Assembly (NCBI RefSeq): GCF_014649115.1
Contig: NZ_BMSK01000011.1
Location: 1 to 64,000 of the forward strand
DNA length: 64,000 nt
From: Streptomyces eurythermus
GTDB taxonomy: Bacteria > Actinomycetota > Actinomycetes > Streptomycetales > Streptomycetaceae
Direction of reading: 5' to 3'
Below, one piece after another: positions 43,201 through 52,364 of the stretch (position 1 is the stretch's first letter; the number at the start of each line of letters is the position of its first letter). The notes beneath the pieces are model-generated. The model worked only from the letters and a program-made list of their open reading frames with translations. It was not told the origin of the DNA and made no database searches. A program made the position numbers and the translations under genes.

Positions 43201-46200
43201 GAGGTGCCCGTGCCGGTCTCGCGGACCAGCTGTCCCGCCTTGTCGTAGGCGCGCTCGCGGACCACGCCGCCCGGGGCGGTGGCCTTCACGGGCTGCCCGG
43301 CGGCGTCGTAGGCGGTGGTCCAGGTGCGGGCCTGCGGTGCGGGGTCGCGGTCGGTGGCGGGTTCGATCACCGACTCGGCGAGGCCGAGCGAATTGAACGT
43401 GTAGACGGTGGAGTTGCCGCGGCCGTCCGTGTAGCGGGTGCGGTTGCCGAGCGCGTCGTAGCCGAAGGACGTGGTGATCGACTTGGTGTCGGAGACCGGC
43501 TCGGTCTGGCTGGTCAGCCGGTTGAGGGCGTCATAGGTGTAAGTCGTCGTGCGGTTCAGCGGGTTGGTCGAGGTGACCAGGTTGCCCGCCTTGTCGTAGC
43601 CGTAGCCGGCCTTGCGCAGCAGGTTGCCCGCCGGGTCCAGGTCCTGGTCCTGGACGAGCTGCCCGAGCTGGTCGTAGATCTTGGCCGAGGTGCGGCCCAT
43701 GCCGTCCGTGCGGCGGACCTCACGGCCCTCGGCGTCGTAGCCGAGCCGGGTGACGACGCCGCCGGGCTCCTCCATCCGGGTCAGCTGGCCGAGGCGGTCG
43801 TAGGCGAACCGGCTCTCGGCGCCGCTCGGCGAGATCTGCCGCACCACGTTGCCCGCGTCGTCGTACTCGTTGCGGGTGGTGAAGGCGCCGGGCCGGGGCC
43901 TGCGCTCGATCCGCGTGGTGGTGACCGGGCGGTCCAGGTCGTCGTAGGTCGTCTCGGCGCGGGCGCCGCCGGGGTCCGTGACCGACAGGATCTCGCCGGT
44001 GCGGGTGTAGGTGTACGTCCACTGGCCGCGTTCGTCGCCCGTGCCGACGGGGACGTCCTTGACGGTGAGCCGGTTCTGGCGGTCGTAGCGGAACCTGGTC
44101 ACGCGGCCGAGCGGGTCGGTGCTCTCGGTGACGTTGCCGAGCGCGTCGTAGGTCTGGGTGACGGTCGGGGCGACGGTCTCGGTGGAGCCCGGCGCGGTGT
44201 AGGCGGGCGCGGTCTCGGTGACCGGGCGGCCCAGCCGGTCGTAGGCGGTGCGGTTGAGGTTCCCGAGGGCGTCGACCGACTCGGTGACCGCGCCGAAGGT
44301 GTCGTAGCCGGTGAAGGTGGTGGGCCGGGTGGTGGTGGGCGCGGCGCCGCCGGACTCGGTCGGGACGGCGGGCGCGGTGACGGAGACCGGCCGGCCGAGC
44401 TCGTCGTAGCCGTACTCGGTCTTGTTGCCCGCCGGGTCCGTCTTGGAGGTGGCGAGCCCGCGCTGGTCGTAGGTGTAGTCGGTGGTGCGCGAGTCGGTGC
44501 CGTTCTCGACCGTCTCGTGCACGACATTGCCCGCGTCGTCGTACTCGTAGCGCACCGAGTCGCCGCTGACGCTCACCGGCCAGGGCACGTTGGACGGGGC
44601 TCCGCTGGAGGCCGTCGTCAGCACGTTGCCGGCGGGGTCGTAGGTGTACGTCGTGCGGCGGGCCAGCCCGTCGGGGTCCGTGACCTCGGACTTCACCCGG
44701 CCGACCAGGTCGTAGGTGTACGCGGTGACGAGCGTGCCGTTCGCGGTGGTCTCGGTCAGGACGTTGCCGGCGCCGTCGTAGGTGTCGGACTCCACGAGGA
44801 TGTCGCGCTTGGTGCCGTCGGGGTCGTGGAAGTCCTTGAGCGTGATCGACTTGACCAGGTCGTCGCCGTAGTACTGGTAGACCAGCGAGCGGCCCATCGA
44901 GTCGGTGTGGCGGACGAGCCGGCCGCTCATGTCGTAGGCGTAGGACTGGAGGACCGTGTAGTCGTCGTCGCCGCCGTCGTCCTCCCAGTCGCGCAGCCGG
45001 GTCTCGGCCAGCATGTTGCGCGCGGTGTAGACGTAGTCGAAGTGGTTGCCGTTCGCGTCCACCATCGAGGTCTTGTTGCCGAAGACGTCGTAGGTGTAGG
45101 CGGTTTCGTTGCCCTCCGCGTCGGTGACCAGTTCCGGGCGGCCGCGGTCGTCGAGGCCGAAGGTCATCACGCGGGTGGCGTCGCCGCCCAGCAGGTCGCT
45201 GATCTCGGTGCGCACCACGTTGCCGTCGGCGTCGTAGTCCGTGGTGGTCCGCTGCTGGTGCCGGCCCGAGGTGACGGCGTTGGTCGCCGGCGGGTCGGTC
45301 AGGGTGCGGACCCGGGAGAGCTTGTCGTAGGTGAAGGCGGATGTCGTGCCGGCCGGCTGGGCGTCCGTGACGACGGTCTCGGTGAGCTTGCGGCCCAGCG
45401 CGTCGTAGGTGTACTTGGTGACGCGGCCGGACGGCTCGGTCACCCAGGCCAGGTCGCCGTTCTTGTAGTACTGGTAGCGGGTGATCTTCCCGCGCGGGTC
45501 GGCGGTGGTGAGCGGCAGGCCGGTGGGCGTGTTGCCGCCGCCTATGGCCGGCTCGGCGCCGGTGGTGTACGTGTTCCTGGCCGTGCCGCCGTCGGGCGCC
45601 GTCTGGGTGAGCAGCGCACCGCTGGTGTTGTACGTGTACTTGGTGAGGTAGCGGTTGTCGGTGGGGCCGGTGGAGCGGCCGTCGCGGGTCTCGGCCGGCT
45701 GGTCGGCCCGCAGGTCGAAGTCGCCGGTGGTCGTCGGGTAGGTGGTGTACGAGGTCTGGCAGTCGCCGGCCGCACGGCAGGTCGTCCGGCTGGTGACGTT
45801 GCCCCGGTCGTCGTAGCCGAGGGTGACCTTGTCGCCGTTCTCGCTGGTGATCCCGGTCTGGAAGCCGTTGTCGTCGTAGGTGAAGGAGCGGATGGCGACG
45901 CCGTCGACGGGGTAGCGGATGAAGTCCGGTCCGTCGCCGCTCCGGCCGGGTGGAGTCGTGCAGAAGGCCGGGTCGCCCGGGTCGGGCTGGGTGCAGACCT
46001 GGCCGGGGTCGGTCGGTGACGGGGACGGGGTCGCGGTGACGGGCTCCCGGGCGCCGAGCGCCATCGGCTCGCCGTAGCGCAGCAGCCGCGAGGACAGGCC
46101 GTCGTACTCGTAGAAGTACGGGGCGTCCATCGGGTCGCGCACCTCGACGGTGCGGCGCAGGTCCCTGTCGTTGCCGAAGACCGCGGGTGTCCCGATCCGC

Positions 46201-49200
46201 CAGGTGCCGCCGTTGCGGTCGGTGTACTCCTGGACGCGGTCGCGGGCGGTGTCGTACTGGACCTCGGAGGCGGTGCGGCCGCTCGGCAGCGTCGTCTTCG
46301 TCAGGACGTCGGCGGTGCGGCCGCCCTCGCGGTAGTGGGCGGTGACGGCCGCCGTGCCCAGCGGGTGGTGGTAGACGGCGACGTCGTCGATGGTGCCCGC
46401 GAAGGACCTGGCGGCGGTGGAGCCCCAGCCCGGCCAGGAGGCGGGGGTGGTGGCGTGGGCGGCGCCGATCTGGTTGTAGGTGAGGTTGCCCTGGAGCGGC
46501 TGCTTGCCGGTGAGGGTCCCGGAGAGTTTGCCGTCCAGGTAGAGGCTCTGGGTGGAGCCGGACAGCGACAGCACCGCGTGGTGCCACTGGCCGTCGTTGA
46601 CGTTCTTGGTGATGTCGGTGACCGGCCCGGCCGTGCCGGTCCAGAACTGGCCGCGGAGCTTGCCGTCGGTGCCGACGTACAGCAGGGGGACGCCGGTGCC
46701 GGGGGTGGTGCCCCAGGCCTTGTCCTGGTAGCCGACGAGCGGGCCGCCGACGCCGCCGGCGATGGTCTTGAACCACACCTCCACCGCCGCGTCACGGCTC
46801 TTCTTCAGCGTGCCAGGGGGCAGGTCGACGCGGGAGGCGGTGCCGTTGAAGGAGGCGGCGGTGCCGGGGTCGCCGCTGATCGCGCCGGCCGCCTTCAGGG
46901 TGACGTTCTGGTAGGTGCCGCGGTCCTTGCCGAGGTTGGCCTCGTTGGCGCTGTTCGCCGCGGTGCCCTCCTCCTCGCCCAGGCGCCAGTAGGACTCGGG
47001 GCGGGAGTCGAGCACGGTGGTGGCGTAGTGGCTGCCGGTGCCGTAGGTGTACTGGGTGCAGCCGTTCAGCGGGTCGCAGACCTTGTCCAGCAGGTCGCCG
47101 GTGTAGCTGTACGTCCAGGTGAGCGGGGCGCCGTCGACCGGGGTGGTCTGGACCCTGGTGACGTGCGCGCCGGTCCAGGTGAAGGTCAGCGAGCGCGCGG
47201 TGCGGTTGTTGGTCGCGGTCACGAGCTTGCCGGCGCTGTAGGTGTAGGTGACCGAGTTGGAGTAGGCGTCGGTGATCTTCGCGAGCAGACCGGTCGTGCT
47301 GAAGTCGTACGTCGTGCCGGACTTGTCCTGGAGCCTGTAGGTGCCGGCCGTGGAGTCGAAGGTCAGCTTGGCGAAGCGCCCGGGCGGCGGGGCGTAGGTC
47401 CCGTCCGCGTTCTTGCCGAAGCGGACGTCCTGGCCGTCGGGGTAGCGGATGACGACATTGCCGCTGCCGTCGTCGTCCGGGGTGAGCCGCATGTCGAAGC
47501 GGGTGGTCCAGCCGGCGCCGAAGGCGAGGTCGCGCCGGGGGTCGAGGCTGTTGTACGTACGGATGAGGGTCAGGTCGGGGCCGACGCCGGCGAGGGAGGC
47601 GTCGGTGGCGCTCGCGGTGTAGTTGCCGACGTTCGGGTCGTACTCCTTGCCCTGCGCCCCGGAGAGCCGCGAGGTGATCTCGGGCTGCGGAACGGTGGCG
47701 ACCAGGGCCACCTGCTGGGTGGGGACCTCGTTGGACGCGTCCTTGACGAAGCCGCGCCACAGATAGGTCTTGCCCCACTTCAGCCGGCCGGCGGGCACCG
47801 GGTAGGCCGAGTTGGTCTGGTAGGCGGAGGTCGTGCAGGCGGCCGGTTTGCCGTCCTTGTCCGCCTCGCAGATCTCGAACTTGTACTGGAGCGAGGACCC
47901 GGGGGGCGCGTCGATGTCGACGCCGGCCGCCCACAGCTGCGGGGTCAGCGTCTGGGCCTGGTAGCCGTTGGGCGGGAACTGCTCCTTGACCACCGGCGCG
48001 ATGTCGAAGACCTGGATGGTCAGCCGGCCCGGCGGCACCTGCTCGTCGGTGAAGACCTTGCCGCCCTGGCGCACCATCGTGAAGTCGAGCATGTAGACGC
48101 CCGGCGGGAGGGCCTTGATGGTGGCGTCGACGGTCGCCTTGGCGCCGTGGGCCACGTTGCCGGTGAGGCTGCCCGCACGCTGCTGGGTGACCAGCTTGCC
48201 CTTCTTGTCATAGGCGCGGTAGGCGAGGTAGTAGGTGGCGGGCGTCCAGGTCTCGGCGCCCTTGTTGGTGACGGCCACCTTGACCTGGCCGGCCTGGTTC
48301 TGCAGCACCGGCGGGTCGGGGACGGGCTTGGGGAAGCTGTACGACGCGCTGTACGGGGAGTGTGTGACGTACAGCTTGGGCGGGTTGGCCGTGCCGGGGC
48401 CGGTGAACTTCTTGAACGCGAGCGGGTCGGTGGCCGAGGCGCGCAGGGACAGGCCGTAGTTGGGCTGGGTGCCGTTGACCCAGCGCTGCACCAGGTCCCG
48501 GCCGCCCTTGCCGAGGTCGAACAGCTCACCGGCGGTGGGGCAGGCGGACGCCGACTGGCCGAAGCCGATGTGGCCGTAGGCGAAGGACTTCGAGGCGAGG
48601 GCGCCGCCGACGGCGGGGCCGGGGTAGGCCGTGCCGCTGCCCGCGGTCCAGGACTCGGTCACGGGGTGGACGGAGACGGAACGCGGCTTGCAGGAGGCCG
48701 AGTCGTAGTTCACGACCTGGAGCTGCGCACCGAAGATCTGGTGGTACTTGAGCTCCTCGTCGAGTCCGGGGAAGCCGAGGTAGGCGGCGGTGGCGCCGTT
48801 CGGCCCCTTGCCCACCTGGAGTTCCTTGGCGTCGGTGCCGGAGCCGCCGGCCGTCATGGCGGTGGAGGCGGTCGTGGTGTCGACGGAGGGGTCGATGCGG
48901 ACGGGGTAGGCGCGGGCCGGGTCGGCGAGCCACTCCCGGTCGGCGGTGACCTTCAGCGCCTGGCCGCCGTCCTGCCCCTGGACGAGTTCGTAGGAGACGG
49001 CGTGGGAGACGGACCGGGCGGCGTCCTCCATGAAGCCGGCCGGGATCACGGCGCGGGTGCGGCCCTCGGCGTCGGTCAGCAGAATCGATTCGCCATGGGC
49101 TTCGGCGGTCAGGCCCTTCAGGCGGAGCGGGAAGACGAAGCTGTTCGGGGCGGTGGCGGACTTCAGGACGAGGGTCTCCTTGGCCCCGCCGGCCCGCGCG

Positions 49201-49925
49201 TCCAGCCAGAGATCGGTCCCGGGGAGCACCTGCGCGTAGGCGGCGCGGGTGCCGTCCGCGTGTCCGGCCACGGGTGCGGCGCCGCTCAGCCCGTACCCGA
49301 AGGACTCGCCGGAGGGCAGCGTGACGGAGGCCAGCACATCGGCGTCGGCCCGGCCCGCGAAGCGGACGGCCACCGAGTCGGCGGTGTTGGCCCAGCCGTC
49401 GCCGCTGTCGTTCTCGGTGAGGGAGCTGTCGATGCCCCGCCAGTCGCCGTGCCGGTCACGGTAGTTGAGGGGGCTGGTGGAGATCTCGGTGGTGCGGGTG
49501 CCGTCGCTGTTGGCGTACGTCCGGCTGTGGGCGTCCCGCCGCTCGACGATCTCCTTGCTCGTCCCGCGGTCGAAGCCCTTCACCCGCGCGGGCGGCGGCG
49601 TGGTCACCTCGGCCTTGTTCTTCCGCACCACGGGCCGGGCGGCGGGCGCGCCCTTCAGGGGGTACTTGGCCCGCAGGGACCGCGGCGCGTCGTCGTTGTG
49701 CCGGCCGCGCACGAGGTGGCCGAGCCCCTCGGCGCTGCCCCACCGCTGGGCGGGGCCCTCGGCAGCGGCCGGGTCCGCGGGGAAGAGCGGGATCCCCCCG
49801 TCGGCGACGGCGAGCGCCCCCATGGCCATGACCGCCACCATGGCGAGCGCGACGGCCCTGCCCCACCGGGTGCGCAGCAACCTGGCCGGCAGGAATTTGC
49901 GCGCGCGTATTCGATACACCGGCAC
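40227..49925 (-). CDS. RHS/YD-repeat polymorphic toxin with pretoxin Hint domain
   Basis: This 3232-residue protein has a basic N-terminus and a single hydrophobic segment (VALAMVAVMAMGALAVA) for export. It is followed by Ig-like and DNRLRE-like regions, an RHS N-domain (NYTASATDASLAGVGPDLTL), a LamG-type lectin domain (about 46330-46960), and dozens of YD repeats down to the core end SRWYDPGTGSFDSRD and DPDGHWP. After an amphipathic linker with repeated GASWT units comes a Hint autoprocessing domain (FVPGTQVVMADGS to LVHNC), then a 118-residue toxin tip. The GTG at 49925 has GGGGGA upstream. The toxin tip should be released inside the shell or target; the activity is probably nuclease-like (see 40230-40583). 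Confidence 0.93.
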   Translation of the reverse strand: MPVYRIRARKFLPARLLRTRWGRAVALAMVAVMAMGALAVADGGIPLFPADPAAAEGPAQRWGSAEGLGHLVRGRHNDDAPRSLRAKYPLKGAPAARPVVRKNKAEVTTPPPARVKGFDRGTSKEIVERRDAHSRTYANSDGTRTTEISTSPLNYRDRHGDWRGIDSSLTENDSGDGWANTADSVAVRFAGRADADVLASVTLPSGESFGYGLSGAAPVAGHADGTRAAYAQVLPGTDLWLDARAGGAKETLVLKSATAPNSFVFPLRLKGLTAEAHGESILLTDAEGRTRAVIPAGFMEDAARSVSHAVSYELVQGQDGGQALKVTADREWLADPARAYPVRIDPSVDTTTASTAMTAGGSGTDAKELQVGKGPNGATAAYLGFPGLDEELKYHQIFGAQLQVVNYDSASCKPRSVSVHPVTESWTAGSGTAYPGPAVGGALASKSFAYGHIGFGQSASACPTAGELFDLGKGGRDLVQRWVNGTQPNYGLSLRASATDPLAFKKFTGPGTANPPKLYVTHSPYSASYSFPKPVPDPPVLQNQAGQVKVAVTNKGAETWTPATYYLAYRAYDKKGKLVTQQRAGSLTGNVAHGAKATVDATIKALPPGVYMLDFTMVRQGGKVFTDEQVPPGRLTIQVFDIAPVVKEQFPPNGYQAQTLTPQLWAAGVDIDAPPGSSLQYKFEICEADKDGKPAACTTSAYQTNSAYPVPAGRLKWGKTYLWRGFVKDASNEVPTQQVALVATVPQPEITSRLSGAQGKEYDPNVGNYTASATDASLAGVGPDLTLIRTYNSLDPRRDLAFGAGWTTRFDMRLTPDDDGSGNVVIRYPDGQDVRFGKNADGTYAPPPGRFAKLTFDSTAGTYRLQDKSGTTYDFSTTGLLAKITDAYSNSVTYTYSAGKLVTATNNRTARSLTFTWTGAHVTRVQTTPVDGAPLTWTYSYTGDLLDKVCDPLNGCTQYTYGTGSHYATTVLDSRPESYWRLGEEEGTAANSANEANLGKDRGTYQNVTLKAAGAISGDPGTAASFNGTASRVDLPPGTLKKSRDAAVEVWFKTIAGGVGGPLVGYQDKAWGTTPGTGVPLLYVGTDGKLRGQFWTGTAGPVTDITKNVNDGQWHHAVLSLSGSTQSLYLDGKLSGTLTGKQPLQGNLTYNQIGAAHATTPASWPGWGSTAARSFAGTIDDVAVYHHPLGTAAVTAHYREGGRTADVLTKTTLPSGRTASEVQYDTARDRVQEYTDRNGGTWRIGTPAVFGNDRDLRRTVEVRDPMDAPYFYEYDGLSSRLLRYGEPMALGAREPVTATPSPSPTDPGQVCTQPDPGDPAFCTTPPGRSGDGPDFIRYPVDGVAIRSFTYDDNGFQTGITSENGDKVTLGYDDRGNVTSRTTCRAAGDCQTSYTTYPTTTGDFDLRADQPAETRDGRSTGPTDNRYLTKYTYNTSGALLTQTAPDGGTARNTYTTGAEPAIGGGNTPTGLPLTTADPRGKITRYQYYKNGDLAWVTEPSGRVTKYTYDALGRKLTETVVTDAQPAGTTSAFTYDKLSRVRTLTDPPATNAVTSGRHQQRTTTDYDADGNVVRTEISDLLGGDATRVMTFGLDDRGRPELVTDAEGNETAYTYDVFGNKTSMVDANGNHFDYVYTARNMLAETRLRDWEDDGGDDDYTVLQSYAYDMSGRLVRHTDSMGRSLVYQYYGDDLVKSITLKDFHDPDGTKRDILVESDTYDGAGNVLTETTANGTLVTAYTYDLVGRVKSEVTDPDGLARRTTYTYDPAGNVLTTASSGAPSNVPWPVSVSGDSVRYEYDDAGNVVHETVENGTDSRTTDYTYDQRGLATSKTDPAGNKTEYGYDELGRPVSVTAPAVPTESGGAAPTTTRPTTFTGYDTFGAVTESVDALGNLNRTAYDRLGRPVTETAPAYTAPGSTETVAPTVTQTYDALGNVTESTDPLGRVTRFRYDRQNRLTVKDVPVGTGDERGQWTYTYTRTGEILSVTDPGGARAETTYDDLDRPVTTTRIERRPRPGAFTTRNEYDDAGNVVRQISPSGAESRFAYDRLGQLTRMEEPGGVVTRLGYDAEGREVRRTDGMGRTSAKIYDQLGQLVQDQDLDPAGNLLRKAGYGYDKAGNLVTSTNPLNRTTTYTYDALNRLTSQTEPVSDTKSITTSFGYDALGNRTRYTDGRGNSTVYTFNSLGLAESVIEPATDRDPAPQARTWTTAYDAAGQPVKATAPGGVVRERAYDKAGQLVRETGTGTSAATAERQFQYDAAGRLTRASSPKGDNTYEYDDRGALLKATGPLGDATYEYDGDGRLTSRTDAAGTALFGYAGGQLTSATDPLTGVRQTYAYDGAGALKKVDYGAGQSRGLTYDDLGRVDTDTLKNSAGQTMASTDYGYDDDDRLTSKTTAGTAKAGTNTYGYDQAGRLTSWTADGRTTAYGWDDSGNRVKNGDKAATFDERNRLLSDGDYTYDYTSRGTLASRTSSGLKEDFTFDAFDRLVKAGESGTEYTYDSLDRIASRNGTDFSYAGFAPDPVKDQTATYGRGAADELLSVAEGGGPARLTLEDKHGDVVGSMSAADGAASALDESTAFDPFGQVLGTTGTAGTAGNAGYQGDWTDPDTDQVNMQSRWYDPGTGSFDSRDSYLYDSGASILANRYTYGAGAPLDYTDPDGHWPSCGWCSKAASWTGKKLRQGANWTVKKFRQGASWTARTAKSVWHGVQWAWNNPGAALKLALKYVGKGASWVYRKSGLKTVVDATVNAVKWVGQKTGVTQWAREKARQAIRAAYQAKVYLTQKARQAASFAARHNPIPAIVAATKPLIAVGKAIVTADPNLPAIIVGAAVQVVADAAKAADAIRDEVVKQVGSVVETVSDAVDWGEVWDDVKTVGNFVGDVTGFNDIKDCVTTGDMESCAWAAATVGGIVLGGAGAAAVRAAKAGRMTAKAAKYADQIAKAAEKGKKVLDEAESIGECVSTARDVASLASGNSFVPGTQVVMADGSRKPIEEVKEGDEVLATDPTTGKTSKEKVTATIEGKGAKNLVKVTIDTDGDRGRATDTITATEGHPFWVPDLKKWLKAGELRPGEWLRTGSGTQVKIEAVTAWTQQAAVYNLTVDRAHTYYVLAGATPVLVHNCGGYDLRGKDPMSIVPDHASVRELKPDPRGGSQYGLEFKWKNADDKTVRLRIHGPDGRAPAGSNSATGETYRVQIGNQYQDEAGNLYHRNVHNPDSPNYNEQAANNTHIPWPSQFPGL
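40230..40583 (-). other. Exchangeable C-terminal toxin tip of the RHS protein
   Basis: The region after the Hint cleavage site (Asn-Cys at about 40583) encodes 118 residues, including YGLEFKWKNADDKTVRLRIH, a Gly/Asn turn, YRVQIGNQYQDEAGNLYHRN and a Pro-rich end. Patterned Arg, His and Trp residues and small size fit RNase-type polymorphic toxins; I suspect the type 30 family but cannot confirm. GC and codon bias drop relative to the YD-repeat body, as expected for a swapped tip. Confidence 0.6.
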
Positions 49926-50169
49926 AGTCCCCCCACGGAAAACACAAAGAATTGAGGGGAGCCTGACGGTCCGCCGGCCTCTTTGTCGACCCGTTGCCCA
50001 GAGCATTCATCTGCGCGTGATCTTTCCGTGACCATTCCGACCTGGACGAATGCGGCCATCCACGGCGCGAGTCGGCCATGAGGGGGATAAATTCCCGAAC
50101 TTCCCCACGGAATCTTCATGTTCATGGAATCGAAAGCTCCAAGATCATTAAGTTCATCTTTTCGCCACC

Positions 50170-50190
50170 GCAGCGTTCACCAAACGCTGC
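50170..50190 (+). promoter_or_regulatory. Hairpin/inverted repeat directly before a start codon
   Basis: GCAGCGTT and AACGCTGC are perfect 8-base inverted arms around CACCA, ending 3 bases before the ATG at 50194. No Shine-Dalgarno is visible, and the hairpin occupies exactly where one should be. It could act as an operator or as an RNA hairpin controlling translation of the lectin-like gene. Confidence 0.55.
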
Positions 50191-50193
50191 CTA

Positions 50194-52179
50194 ATGTCCG
50201 TCGGCATGACTCTCGACTCATCGCCCCGAAGAACACGCTGGACCGTCCTGGCGGCCGCGATCGCCACCGCGATGCCGCTTCTCGTCGCCGCGCCCGGCAC
50301 CGCGCACGCAGCCGAGTCCGCTTCCTGCACCGCCACCGGCCCCACCTACGCGCTCGACTCCGCGGGCAAGCTGCTCCGTTACGACATGCCGACACCGCTC
50401 TCGGGCGGCAGCCTGAGCAACCCCGCGCAGATCGACACGGGCTGGTCCGGTTACGGCCGGGTGCTGGCCGGCCCGTCGGCGCAGTTCTACGGCATCAAGT
50501 CCGACGGGCTCTACCTCAGCCACCGGATCAGCTCCACCGCCACCTGGGACATCCACCACAAGAAGATCAGCGACAGCTTCGGCTGGCTGACCAAGGCCGA
50601 GGACCGCAACCAGGTCACCGTCGACCGCGGTGGCTGGATCTGGGTGCTCGACAACGCCGGGGCGCTGCGCGCGTACAAGTACGACGTGGCGGACGGCAGC
50701 TGGGTCGCCGGCAGCGGCAAGATCCTCGACCAGGGCTGGGACCGCTACAACCTGATCGCCGCGGCGGACGCCGGCGTGCTCTACGGGCGCTCGGCCACCG
50801 ACGGAAAGCTCTACCGCTCCCGCTACGACTTCGCCAGCCAGCGCTGGATCGAGCGCCATGTCGTGGAGAGCCTCGCGGACTGGAACCTGTACACCAAGGG
50901 CATCACGTCGATCGGCGGGGACACGCTGCTCGGCGTCAACGCCGCCGGCCAGGCCCACTACTACCGGTTCGACGAGAACGTCCGCGACTTCCCCGTCTAC
51001 AAGACCACCGTCGGCACGGCCGGCTGGGACGACTACACCAATGTCGCGGGCGCCCCGGACGCCTGCCGGATCCTCAACAACCACACGCCTGCGGCGACTT
51101 CGGTGCCGCTGGAGTCGTACACCCCCAACGCCGTCATGCAGGGACCCGACGGCAAGATCGAGCTGGCCTACACCGACAACGTCGGCCGTCTGGTCCACGG
51201 CCGCACCGACCCGGCCGACATCAACGGCGCCCAGTGGACGGTGATCTCCGGTCAGGAGGCCTTCGCCGGCACGCCGTCGCTCTCCTCCCACACCGACGGC
51301 CGCGTCGTCGTCACCGCCCACAACACCTCCGGCAGGATCTGGCAGCGCAACCAGACCGTCAAGGGCGCCGCCGACTGGGGCGACTGGACAGACCTGGGCG
51401 GCGCCATGCCCCAGCACCCCGTCACCGGCAAGACGCCGACCGGGCTGATGACCCAGTTCGCCCTCGACTCCGGCGGCACCCCCTGGTACCGCATCCAGCA
51501 GCGCGCCAACGTCGACTTCATGGGCTGGATGCGGCTCACCGGCACCGGCTTCACCGGTCCCCTGCGCGCCGTCACCGTGCGCGACGGCATCCAGCTCTTC
51601 GCCAAGAACGGCTCCGGAACGCTGAGCACCGCCCTCTTCAAGGAGGACGGCACCCTCTCCGCGTGGACCTCCCTCGGCAGCCCGGCGGTCACGGGCGCCC
51701 CGTCCGTCGTCGTCTACCCCGGCTACCGCATCCGTCTGTTCGCCACCGACACGGGCGGCAACGTGATCACCGCCGGCCAGTCCGCCGAAGGCGGCGCCTA
51801 CGGCACGTGGGACACCGTCGCCGGCATCACCGCGCAGGGCTCCCCCAGCGCGGTGCTCTCCCCGCTGACCGGTCTCACCGAGATCGTCGTCCGGGGCACC
51901 GACAACCTCGTCTACAACACCGGTGAGATCACTCAGGGCGGCGCCGACTGGCGCACCTGGAAGCCGAGGACGTACCAGGGCGACGCCGCGGCCACCGACC
52001 CGGTCGCCTTCACCTACACCAACCCCAACGGTGTGACCTGGGGCTTCACCTTCCGCAGCGCCGACAACCAGACCCGTATCTACGAGGTCGGCCAGAGCGC
52101 TTCGCTCAGCGCGATGCGCGCCGCCGCCGACGCGCCGGAATTCCGGGCCCACGAGCTGCCCGCCCCGCCGGCCGGGTGA
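50194..52179 (+). CDS. Secreted tachylectin-like beta-propeller protein
   Basis: This 661-residue exported protein has a signal peptide (VLAAAIATAMPLLVAAPG, cut after AHA). The rest is built of beta-propeller blades of the tachylectin type, with repeated turns such as GWSGYGRVLAGP, GWDRYNLIAAADAGVLYG and DWNLYTKGITSIGGDTLLG in the first propeller. A second, PLL-like propeller follows from about 300 (GKIELAYTDNVGRLVHGR, LTEIVVRGTDNLVYN). It likely binds glycans outside the cell. The ATG at 50194 or 50206 is the start. It is divergent from the RHS toxin and co-oriented with the sialidase gene. Confidence 0.8.
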   Translation: MSVGMTLDSSPRRTRWTVLAAAIATAMPLLVAAPGTAHAAESASCTATGPTYALDSAGKLLRYDMPTPLSGGSLSNPAQIDTGWSGYGRVLAGPSAQFYGIKSDGLYLSHRISSTATWDIHHKKISDSFGWLTKAEDRNQVTVDRGGWIWVLDNAGALRAYKYDVADGSWVAGSGKILDQGWDRYNLIAAADAGVLYGRSATDGKLYRSRYDFASQRWIERHVVESLADWNLYTKGITSIGGDTLLGVNAAGQAHYYRFDENVRDFPVYKTTVGTAGWDDYTNVAGAPDACRILNNHTPAATSVPLESYTPNAVMQGPDGKIELAYTDNVGRLVHGRTDPADINGAQWTVISGQEAFAGTPSLSSHTDGRVVVTAHNTSGRIWQRNQTVKGAADWGDWTDLGGAMPQHPVTGKTPTGLMTQFALDSGGTPWYRIQQRANVDFMGWMRLTGTGFTGPLRAVTVRDGIQLFAKNGSGTLSTALFKEDGTLSAWTSLGSPAVTGAPSVVVYPGYRIRLFATDTGGNVITAGQSAEGGAYGTWDTVAGITAQGSPSAVLSPLTGLTEIVVRGTDNLVYNTGEITQGGADWRTWKPRTYQGDAAATDPVAFTYTNPNGVTWGFTFRSADNQTRIYEVGQSASLSAMRAAADAPEFRAHELPAPPAG

Positions 52180-52364
52180 CCACGCCGCAGAAGCCGTAGT
52201 GAAGGCCGCGGCGGCCCGACCGCCGCCCCTCCTCGGCGGCCGCCCGCTCCGCCCCGCGTTCCTCCCGTCCCGTCGGCACGGGCCCGGGGCGGACCGGGCA
52301 GCGGCCCGCTCACGGTCGGGGGCCCGCCGCGGGTCCGCACCGCTCAAGAAAGGTCCGCGCCGCC
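52180..52364. other. Gap between lectin-like and sialidase genes
   Basis: 185 bases, very GC-rich, with GC-only imperfect hairpins but no clear terminator or promoter. Co-transcription is possible. Confidence 0.35.

Noticed and set aside
46335..49955. 1206-codon forward frame opposite the RHS toxin
   Set aside because: Gly/Val/Arg low complexity antisense to a gene with unmistakable YD repeats.
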